64,000 nt of DNA from Gibbula magus (lineage: Eukaryota; Mollusca; Gastropoda; Trochida; Trochidae), in contig OW388291.1 in assembly GCA_936450465.1 (NCBI GenBank), positions 34,510,656 to 34,574,655 of the forward strand, in the 5' to 3' direction. Below the pieces are notes generated by a model that saw nothing but the letters and a program-made list of their open reading frames with translations, made no database searches and was not told where the DNA came from. Position numbers and translations under genes: made by a program. How positions within the stretch are numbered: position 1 is the stretch's first letter; each line of letters opens with the position of its first letter. Of this stretch, positions 49,001 through 60,300 are shown piece by piece.

Positions 49001-51311
49001 AATAATACTCAGCGGCTCTTCAAGCTAAATGACATTCACGCAAACTTTTGAAACAATGGAAATATGCAAAGTAATAGAATGAAGGTCAAGGTGACAGCAT
49101 AAAAATTAAACCATTGTATGTACATCTTGAAATATGTCTTTGCACGATCCGAACAGTTAGATGCATATAAGATGTATGCCTGCATATAAATCAAGTTGTT
49201 TGTATCTCACGGTAGGACAGGCTGCGCCGTTGCCTGCATATTCAACCGTTTATCAAAAGCTATGAAACCTACCCCTGCAGATTAAATTCGACTTTGAAAG
49301 CAGTTCTATTTCGGTTGAACATTTTTCTTTGCATATTATACACGTTACTGTGCCCATTCATCTGCAAATCAGAAGCCATTAAACCCTTTCCGTGTGATGA
49401 AAGCTTAAAAAAGAGACCACAGGCCCGTATAACGCATATAAAACGCTTTTTCTTATACGAGAGCTTAAACGGAGACATGTCAGCGTATTTTGTCGATGTA
49501 AATGTGTAAATGGAATAATTGTAAAAAGAATTATTTGTAAACTATTTTTAAAGGACGATAGCTCTACATGTACAGTTGTAAATCAGAACATTTCTAACTC
49601 TATCCTGCAGATTTATTGGATTCTAAACAGCGACGTCATTGCTATCAAACTGAGTGTATTCACCGACCTCGAAAAACAACTATACACTAAATAAACATAT
49701 ATATGGTTCATTCATATCAACAGTTTACCAAAATTTATTTTCGAAGCTTATTTCTAAGGTTGATCACTGGGCTCCGTTCATAAAATGAACGTTATGTATT
49801 ATCCCGTGAAGTAAACCTCTTTCATTTACACTCTTGGCTACGATCTCACTCAATAAGATAAGAAGATATCTGTCTTCTCTTGACTAATACCATGTTTATC
49901 TCATCGAGCGCATCAGTTTGATAGACAGTTTTTTTCACTGATAAATCCCAGTATTTCATTGCTCACAATTCGACAAAAATCTCAAATATCCTCTGAATAT
50001 TTTCCCCAGTTCAACGACTTTGGTAATATAAAGAAACATTGATCGTGAGCATACCATAGTTTGTGTAATACACTCGAGAATCGTTTGTTGTTATTGATTG
50101 TGACACTACTAGTTATGAATGTAGTCAGTCATGTTATCTGCATTCATCACTTAGCTGCAACGTTGTTGATAACTCTCTTCCTATCAGAATTGCCAAATTT
50201 AGGCTATTGTTTTTGCATATTCCAATTCCATAAACTATAATATCGAAAAGGGCCAATTTCAAATTTAACTCTCAGTCTGAAATTAATTTTGAGGATAATA
50301 TATTTGTCATGGTCTTCAAAGATTGTGAAACATTTGATAATCAGAATGCTGCCTCGCAGTAATATTTTATGTTCACTTCACTCAATGTTACCTTTGAACA
50401 ACAAAACTGCAAATTGTTCAGACCAAAATATTAAATTTAACTTGTATATTTAAAAAGCTTAACGCCGTTATCACAAAGTTGCTAACGTAATGCAGGGAGA
50501 AAGCCCACAGCACCAATGTTGCTATACATTGCTGTGAAACCTGTTAGTGTTGGCAACCAAACGGATTTCAAAGCAAAATACCATGCCACATACCGTTGGT
50601 ATTTACTACAGTTCATTTGAGAGCAAAGTAATACAGAAGTTCCACGTATGTTTTACATATAATTGGGAAATCAACTTGAAATATCATAATTCTGTTTCAC
50701 ATTCGACAACACGTGCACGCCTCTTCGACAAATCAAAGAATCCATGTGCTGAGCGTCAATTACCAAAACACATCTGAGTAATCATAATTTCATCAGTAAC
50801 AGTTAAGTGTAAAAGATTCAGTTAAATCACCAACAATTAGGTTCAATAAAATATTTCTTAAAACAAAATTCCATAATATGTGCTAAAAATATGTTTGTGA
50901 CATTGAGAAAGTTAATGCAACAAAATATCAATATGAATTCTCTGAAGGGAAAATGGAAAATACCCGATAACGTCATTAAACTGTTGTTGTTGTTTGTTGT
51001 TTATTCCAAATGTTGATTGTAAAAAAATGTTATCTGACAGCTTGTGTCATAATTATATTGTATTTCATCAATCACTGGCGATTGTATCCCAATGAAATAA
51101 ATAAAAATATTGAAAATCATGTTTTTTTTTCAAAACAGCTATTGTATTGACACGAGACAAAAACTTCAAAACCAAGAATACCAGCAAGGAAGGTCTTCTT
51201 TTCAAACACTATCCCAAACGTGTAATTACGATTCCCCGTTCAATTATGTGTCGTTTGTGTATATACATACACCATAAACAAGTAGACATCGAGGTAAATA
51301 TGTAATTTCTG
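49001..51311. other. No gene seen; 3' flank of the oxidase gene
   Basis: Holds a SINE fragment (50492-50545, GGGAGAAAGCCCACAGCACC) and a GGGCTCCGTTCATAAA fold-back end near 49767. No clear AATAAA poly-A signal was identified on the minus strand just below 51312. Confidence 0.45.
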
Positions 51312-51382
51312 TTACAGCTTCGCCTTGTAGTAGGACTCATGGACAACCAGATCTCTTGTAACCTGGCTGATCGTAGAGGCGC
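51312..51382 (-). CDS. HAO1: 2-hydroxyacid oxidase exon 8 (peroxisomal C-terminus)
   Basis: 71 nt, acceptor GCTTTTTCAG, stop TAA 51314-51312. Encodes [20 protein letters not shown] then KL; the last three residues AKL fit the PTS1 consensus (S/A/C)(K/R/H)L. The intron before it is 2.4 kb and contains the Tc1-like element. Confidence 0.92.
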
Positions 51383-54300
51383 CTGAAAAAGCAAAGACCA
51401 GTATTCGTACCCTTTAGATCAATGAAAGATCATAAATCTACATTCATGGTTTTATTCTCTCTCAACCAAGACCTTCCTCCTAACATAACTTCAGTTGCAA
51501 TAAGGCGTATGTCTCGCTGATAGCAACATCCCCTAGCGACGTAATTCGCATAATGAACGTTTTTCCTACTTTCTATCCAATTTAATGGCGTCTTAAGCTT
51601 ACATGGACTACATCGACCGAGTTACTTATGTAATGACCTACGTTTGACTGAAAAGGGTCTTTATAATGTGCACAATATACTTCAAATAAATCCGAAATGA
51701 ATTATACAAAAGCTTTTTCAGTCCTTTAGTCTCGAATTTGATCTTCTTTATTTATTCGGATATACAAATAGTTATTTTTTAAAAAAAGCATACATAGAAG
51801 ATTACATTACAAGAAGAAAACTTTATCCAACGTATAGTATGTTTCAAGTAGCATTTTAATTTTCCATGGGTAAATGATCAACTTTAAAACGACATATTTG
51901 ACATCAAAACTGAGTTTTATTGCAATCAAATAGGACCTATAACCAAAAATGCCAACCACTGTAACAAGGTTTTGTTAGGAAGAAATGACTTGAGTAACCT
52001 CTGTTTGAACAGAATGACTTGATGCATGACATGTATACCGCTGTCCAAAAGAAAGTTGACAACGTCTTCAAGATAACGCTGAAGAAAAACTAAGACATTC
52101 AGCATAAAATGAATTGTTTATTTCGCAAGTAAAATCATTTTTCCTCAACATTTTTTAATTTCACTACAATGCATAGTAACAAAAAACTACGGTTATACAG
52201 CAAAGTTACATGGGTAAACAATCGAAGTGTTTTCAGAAATTGGAACAACAGAAATTTCACAAATCACAATCATACAACATTATGGTAGTTCCTCCGGCAA
52301 GAATTAATAACGAGTGTGTCCTCCTCGGACGTCAATACATGCCTAGGCACGACGACGCACCGACGTTGTCAAACATCGAATGACGTTGGGGTTATGTTTC
52401 GTCATTCTAGAAGGAGGCACTGTTCCAGTTTAACTGGTGCCACTTGTCGTTGTTTGATTTGTCTCCCAAGCTGGTCCCATAAATGTTCGATTCGATTCAT
52501 ATTCGGTGAACAGGCTGGCCATGGTAGAGTCTGGATGTTGTTGTTGGTCAGGAAATTTCGTGTCACTGCCGCTGTGTGTGGTCTTGCATGATAATGCTGG
52601 AACATGGTACCACGTTGCTGCTGCTGTATGCATGCTATCACAACAGGTCTGTGTCAATGTACCTCTGTGCATTCAGATTTCCTTGAATGATCACTAGCCT
52701 CGTTTAACTGTCCCCACAAATGCCTACCCAAACCATCAGACTGCCACCAAAGTGCTGATGTTCTTGGATGGAATGTGGTCGCAATCGTTCCCCTTCACGC
52801 CTGTACACACGTGCTTTACCATCAGGATTCATCAAGGAAAACCTGCTTTCTTCCGAAAACATGACTCGTTGCCAGTTTCGTACCTGCCACTGTCGAACAC
52901 GTCGTGCCCACGTCAGTCTGTTCCGTCGATATTGCTGCCTCAAAACAATTCCACGGGTCTGTAGGCTCGGATACCGTGGGCGCGTAGACGTATGTGCACT
53001 GTTTGTCTGCTGATGCGGTGTCCCAGTGCCGTTGTTGCCGTAGATGGCGCTGTGACGAAGCGGTTCCGAAGATGAAAAACACGGATACGACGGTCTTCGA
53101 TGGGCGTGGTTACTCGGGGTCTTCCGCTGCGAGGTCTGTCAGCCGTCGTACCTGTTTCGCTGAAATGTTCCTTCAGTTTGTGGACAGTAAAACGGCTCCA
53201 ATTAAAAGTTGCTCCTTGTTGCGCCTTTCCAATGGCTCGTTCTCTCTGTACCGAAGATAATCTCGGAATTCCTCTGTGTGCTTTTTAATGCTGTGTACTG
53301 AACGTGTCACATGGGTTACTTTATATGTTCTGTGCACGTGCAATTCTTGGAAATCGACTTTAAGCGTGTTTTTCACTTTTACCCTTTTTTGACTAAGTTT
53401 ATTGAACAAAGTGCGTTTTGTCGATTAATTTCGTTTTTGGATGACAATGATATGTAAATGTTTTCATTATGAATACAGAAAACATTCCATTTTCAATAAA
53501 ATATATTTTTCTAATTGTCAACTTTCTTTTGGACATCAGTATATAAAACAATTCCACCAAAGCTGGCTCCAACAGTAGATTACTAGATTTCACTTGTTTG
53601 AACATTAATTGCATATTATCATTACAGAGAATATAACATTTTACGAAACGTTTTGTAGGTAATTGATTAACTTTCAAATTGAAATAAATCATTTTGTCAG
53701 CAATATAGAGGAGCAGAAATAGATATCATAGTTGATATTGGAAGTTAAGTAAAATCATTACCTGCAAGAGCCATACCGACTTTGAGTTCTTCGCCCAAAA
53801 GAGATAAAACTTTCTCTGCCCCCTCGCGTCCCTTAAAATAAATGAATCATATAATTTCATAATTCATTGACAACTATGTGAATATAACGCAGTGCAATGT
53901 CACTGAAGCTTGGAATGTAAGTTGTAAGTATGGGTTTTGTGAAGCAAGAGTTTGAAATCATATCTCCGATAATGGAGAATCTGGATCTTTTATGTACTCT
54001 TTGTCCGTTAGTCACTATGTCCACTTTTAAATACATTCAATCTATATACTATAGGTGCACATATAGTCATCAATATTCACCCAACAGTGTGTTGACACAA
54101 TTCCTTCGGTCATGGTATCTATGTATGAATCAGCTGCAGGAGAAGTAGACACACTCACGGGAATTCGATATTGTCATTAAAATGTAGGTAAAACATAGGT
54201 AAATAAACTATCCGAAAGTTAAGTTGAGGTAAAATTGAATGTTGACATCAATTTAACAATGGTGTGTATAGAGGTGTATATCATTCATATAACATCCAAA

Positions 54301-57300
54301 AGACAAACGTTCTCGACAAAGTTTCTCACCTGAGCCGCTAAGCCCCAGAGCAAGGGTCTCCCAACAAAGACTGCCCGGGCCCCCAGGGCGAGCGCCTTCA
54401 GCACATCGAGTCCGCTCCTCACCCCTCCGTCCAGATACACCTCACACCTGCCTCCCACCGCCTCCACCACCTCACCCAGCGCGTCGATCTGTAGGGGGAG
54501 AGTTGAATGGTACATTCATCATATTTTGAATTTTTCGTATCGTGTCTCTCCACGATTCAGTTACGATACAAATACAATAGAGTTAGGAATAATCGTGCAT
54601 ATAGTGTCAAGACATTTCTATGACTTACAAGAACCTTTTACGAATACTACATGAACATCACAGGCCCATAGTAACTGGGGGTGGGGGAGGGTGGGGGGGG
54701 GGGGGGGGCGGACTCCCCCCCCCCCCCCCCCCACAAATTTTAGGGAAAACATTTTTTTTTGGCTCTCTATTCCAAAGTGTTTTTCAACCTGAAAGACATT
54801 GCAAATAACTTCGTGGGAGAAGTGAAAAAAATAATTTTCACTTATAGAAAATTCTGATGATGTACGTAACGTTTGCGTGTAAGTTACGAGTATCGTGTCT
54901 GACGTATTTAAATAGACAATGACAATAAACACAACTGGCTCTATATAATTTGTAAGAAGTGAAGAAAATTCTGATAGTGCAAGTGGATGTTTGAGTATAA
55001 CGCATACTGCGTAGAGAAGTACGTTTACCCAGCGTACCTTTTGAGTATGAGTAAGTTTAGGTACGAAGCTGTACTGTATTCAGTATTAAAACAAGGTGAC
55101 ATCGCGTTTTTAAGTATCTGAATAACAAATAATACAATGAAGTTGAGGGGATTATAAGAGAAATGTTTGAAGTTGTAGAGATGAAAGACAAGTGTCATTT
55201 GAATAATAATGATACCGTCCCTAGAGTCACTCACTCACCGTGGCGGGCACACAGTCCAATTCCCTCCCCCCATGGTTAGACACCCACACAGCGTCCGCCC
55301 CCGCAGATACAGCCTCCCTCGCACCCTCACCTGGGGGTAGACTTATCTGAGTTAGTGTAGGATAAAAGTGATTCGCAGGAATTTCTCAAAGGACAATATT
55401 TCTTGTTTAACATATCACCCATCAGTCATGCTTTATCTTACTTAGAAACCGACATTAACTCCAAAGATGTATTCTGTCAAAATATCAACATTAAAGTATA
55501 TGTGTACCTAGTGTGCAGACACTTCCAGACCGCTCTATAAATATATTTCTATTTTGAAAACCAAACATGAATATGATTTTTGAGGTTTTACTCAAATATT
55601 CGTGGGAAGAGAGTGTGAAAGATAACACGTATGCTTCCACCGCCTGCTGAGGAATGTTTCGCAGATTTAGGTTGATAATTTGATGGTGAATGTGATTAAA
55701 TTCTGAACGTGCTGAAAATGTCAAAATCGTACTTTTAGATACTGGGTAAAATGAAACAACGCGTCATTTTTTTAGCCTGAACGTTTAATATTCAAATTGT
55801 TAAGTAAATACTTACATACATGTGTACTTATTAATTAGTTTATGTGCAGTTTACCTGTCGTCACTCCTTTCACAACGACCGGAAGTTTAGTTACACTTTT
55901 CAACCAGCGTAGATCATCCCAAGTGGCCGAATCGGAGAAGAGATTGTTGACAAACTCCGACCAGCCTTTCTTCAGGAGATCACCAGACGCTCCGGCTGTA
56001 GACCTCAAACTCTCCAGAACACCCAACCTAGAGAAAACAATTCAGTGATTGCTTTGTCTATGCACTTATGTTGTGTCATATATTTCATATTTGCATACAC
56101 TATGTGCAGCAACCATTGATGATTCAAATCGTGTAAAATGCAGTACAATTAAGGAATAGTTAAATAGCTCGCTTTTCTAAAATAACAGATATAACAAGTC
56201 TTGGAATTAAATGTTTTAAATTAGTTAGTTAGTTAGTTTTCTTGAAAAAGCTACGAGAATCACTATAGTGAGAGATCACTACTTGGTATTTAAGGAGAGA
56301 TGGGGCGATGAAATCAAATATTTTAGAATTCGTATATTTTTAAAAAATAGCAAGTTTATTATGTCTTTTATCAAAAATGTAAGAAAATGTCGGGGTCATC
56401 GAACGATTTAAAGAGTTATCGGCATTAATAATAATATTCCCGTCGGAAAATTACGTCATCTTTGACTGATTTGATGTATTTAAATTAATGGCTCGCTTTC
56501 AACAAATAAACTCCGAATCCTTTCAGATACATATCAATCGCAAACGGGGATGTATAGCAATTTTATATTTTGACAATTAATGACGCTGGAAAGAGAAACA
56601 AAACTAAATTAAGCGTATTTAAATTAAAAACAGCATTTTATCATCGTGCTTCGCATATTCAACAGGATTTTTCGCTAACACACACATTTTATTTTGCTAA
56701 AACTTTAATATGATGTGCGCTGTTAACTGAACAAACGAATTCAGAAATAATAATAGGGGGTCACCGAACGTTTTTGATCACTTTAGCATCATTTTTTAAT
56801 TTTACCTCCATAAACGTAAAAACCTGACGAAACGGCAGTTTGGAAGATTTCAAGTGTAACTTTGACAGCCTACCGTGTAATCATTATTGAACATACCGGT
56901 ACTATCAATCTAACAGTGCATGGTGAAAGAATAACTATCAATTGATTATACTAGGCGATTTAAATTCGTCACTAACTTGAGATACGCATGTAATTCGAAC
57001 AACAAACATAGTTACATATCTACCGCGAATATAGGTGACGGTAACGTTATGCGGTATGTCGTAAAATGACCGTTATAAAGGCGTTACGGTAAATCTTAGC
57101 GCTTCCGTTAGTGTACGGATAAGCCTATGCTCAAAACAACGTAATCCATGTATTTTGAGACTTTTTCACAACAATAAATTGTTGCCGCAAAATGTTAACG
57201 TAAGCGAGTTCGATTTCTGGGTTCCATCTCTCCTTAAGAAGTTGAATGTCAATAAAGACGAGTTGTATTTTTTGCTTGGCTCACTTGTAGGGTTCTGGCA

Positions 57301-60300
57301 AAGTGAACTTGTTCCTCATCTCGGCATAACGTCGTCCATGTACGTGGCAATCCACGGTCAGAGCGAGCGCCGTGAAGCCGTGACGTTCCGCCTTCCGGAC
57401 AAGCTTCAACAAAAGCTTCCGGTCCGACAGGATGTGGATCTGGAACCACCGGAAGCAGTTCGGAACCTCTTCTGCGATTTCATCCAGACCCGTCGTAGCG
57501 GTGGTGGATAGGGTGAAGATCCGGTTCTTTCGTTCACACGCTGTTGAAAGGAGTAGGTAAACAGCAATTAATTGGAACAAAATCAAAATAAATGTATATT
57601 TTCTGTCAGACAGTAAAATGAAAAGAAAGGTGAAAACAAAAATATATATAAGCAACATTTCACCTAAATCCTTAACATTTGCTCTCTTTATATGAGTTTG
57701 TTTAAAACGGAAAAGGGGCAACCCAAAAAACGATAAATTGACACCCCGCAACAGATCCAATTTATCATAGAAATCGCTGACTTGTAGTGACCCTAATTAT
57801 CTCTCCAAATTACTGGTCAATTAGGTCATCTTAAGTAACCTTTGTATTAATCCAACAATGTTTCTGTGGGACCGATTTTAAAGAATCCTGGTTGGATACA
57901 CTCAAACGGTAGGTGTGCAATCAATCAACGATGTTGCTTCATATTAAGCATTTGGTATGTGCCTACACAGAAGACGCACAGATTGTTAATAGACAATTTT
58001 TGATTTGGGTAAAATAAAGACCGTAATCTGCATGGCAAATTTCAACGCTAGGGTGTTAAAGTCAGCAATATGAGTGATTACTGAATTAGAATATAGGTTA
58101 TATGGGGAGATACGGCTTGAACCAGCTATGTGGTGAGAGAATGAGGTTATGTGAGAAGATATGGTTGAGTAACCTCTGCGAGGAGAGAATGAGGTTATGT
58201 GGGAAGATATGACTTGAGTAATCTCTGCGAGGAGAGAATGGATTATCCTCAGCATGAATCAGCTCTTTACATTCAATAATCATAAAGAAATATACATGTC
58301 GTACAATATTGACAGCATAGAAAGGCGAATCATTGGATACTCAAATGTGAACGATGCTTATACCCTGAGCTATAGCGACCTCCCCGTCAGGATGCGCCAG
58401 TCGACACATTGCCATGGGGGACACTCCTATAGGACACGTCACTTCCTGTCCGAGAACTGTCGTCTGTGTGCTGCGTCTGGAGACATCTCGCATGTAACGG
58501 GGTCGGATCCGATACCTGAAGGCCGAGATGTTGACTAAAGTAACAATCATAATTCATTTTTATAATAAACCAACTTACGTCAAGTTACGTCACTCTATAT
58601 TTCTTCCGGGACGCCTTTTCTAGTAAATCCCTCAAATCTGATACAATCTCCCTTCCTCGGAACAAAATATTATTTTAATAATGTCCCTCTTCTATATATA
58701 TCAAACCGCTGAGATGTCACGTTTAAAGTGAAAATTGATTTTGGTAATAACTAACGCCATTGAGAAGTAAATTTTAATTCAAATACGAATTTGCAAATGT
58801 TTTGCCTACAGGCCGTCTCGAACTCGAAACGTCGTACTGCTGGACACCACACTCTGGGATCATTTAACTTTACCTGCCACTTAGACCTCGTTGTTCGTGA
58901 CACTCGTTCATAAAAGTGTCCTTTTCATTATCTTTCAAAGAGTCAAGAGAAAATACTTTGCTAATAAATAGTTATCTTCTTTTTTAATTTAAATTTAATG
59001 TTAATTTGCATGAAGTGTCTTATTTCAGAAAATATCTTGAGTTTACTATTGATCTTTATGATAGGCGACCCAAATCTGTTTATATTTATTGGTTTTCTGA
59101 GAGTTGATAAATATGTGAATTACTGCAAATTGCATTGAACATTTTTGTTGTTGATTCATATAAATATTAAAATATCTTTATAACAAATACAGACTGACTG
59201 AAAAAGGAAGCATGTTACTTAAAGGGGCAGTAGCACGTTTTTTCGCTCAAATAAGTCGATGAAAAATATTTGAAACATAATTTCACCAATCGTAAAACAC
59301 CCTTCTCTCTTCGGAAAATCAAGTTAAAAATGAGTGTACATGGCTCAGTAAGGCCATGGGTATCGTTTTTGTCATTCGAAATAATAAAATGTGTTCACAA
59401 TAAAATGGCCGCCATGCAATTTTTGCTTTATACGCAATACCTTTATCATTACTACGGATAACAGGTTTGTGTAATAAGATGTTTTACCCTCTAAAGTAAT
59501 TTTAAATGGCACAAATTATCATTATAAATAGGAAATTTGAAAATAAAAATTTTGCAAAAAAAACGTGCTACTGCCCCTTTAATAGATAACTTTTTATTGA
59601 CGTTACTCTTTCAAAACCATGCATTACAAGAGGATGTCAATTGTTGAACATTTGAGTCGATGACTTTCTGATTTCATAGCTCAAATTGATTCAGGACACA
59701 TATTTAGAAATCATCTAATTTCTTGAAATTTTGATAATTTGTACCCTGAATCATTCTCTCATTAAGAGAATGACCCGATATGCAACTCTTTAGAATAAGT
59801 CTTATATGCACCACATGGTCGTGTTAGTCTACATAGTATTATTTCAAAGTGTAAGAATGACCCAAAATTGCACTGTTATAAAAATAAGTTGTAGTAAAAA
59901 CATATAGTGAATGAATCTATATGTTAAACTTTTGTATTATTTTTTTGTTTCGATATTAACGCCAAAAAGGATGTCCGTACTTAAGTTTACCAATTGAATT
60001 ATTAATTATATTTTATGGGAAACAGTAGCGAAAACTCAATTCATGTGGTACGTTTTCATATAATACAAAATGGATATAAGGGTATCATATACTATACTGC
60101 ATAGCAACTACCAAGGACAGTTATTTTTGAAAATGTTTACAACCTGATTACTAATGGAGCAACTACCATCAATGTGTACAGATTTTAATTTTGCTAAAAT
60201 CTCGTCTTCGATCAATCTGCGAATGCTATAACTCTGATGCAAGTCCTAAATTACCATATTCTACTTAGAAATACACAACCCATTGGCTACATCCATGTAG

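Noticed and set aside
52316..53288. Several plus-strand frames of 60-90 aa
   Set aside because: Antisense of the Tc1-like transposase.
54618..54932. Gly/Pro-rich frames around the poly-G/poly-C tract
   Set aside because: Low-complexity homopolymer artefact within oxidase intron 5.
57155..57511. 118-aa plus-strand frame
   Set aside because: Antisense shadow of oxidase exon 3, whose splice sites and conserved motifs are on the minus strand.
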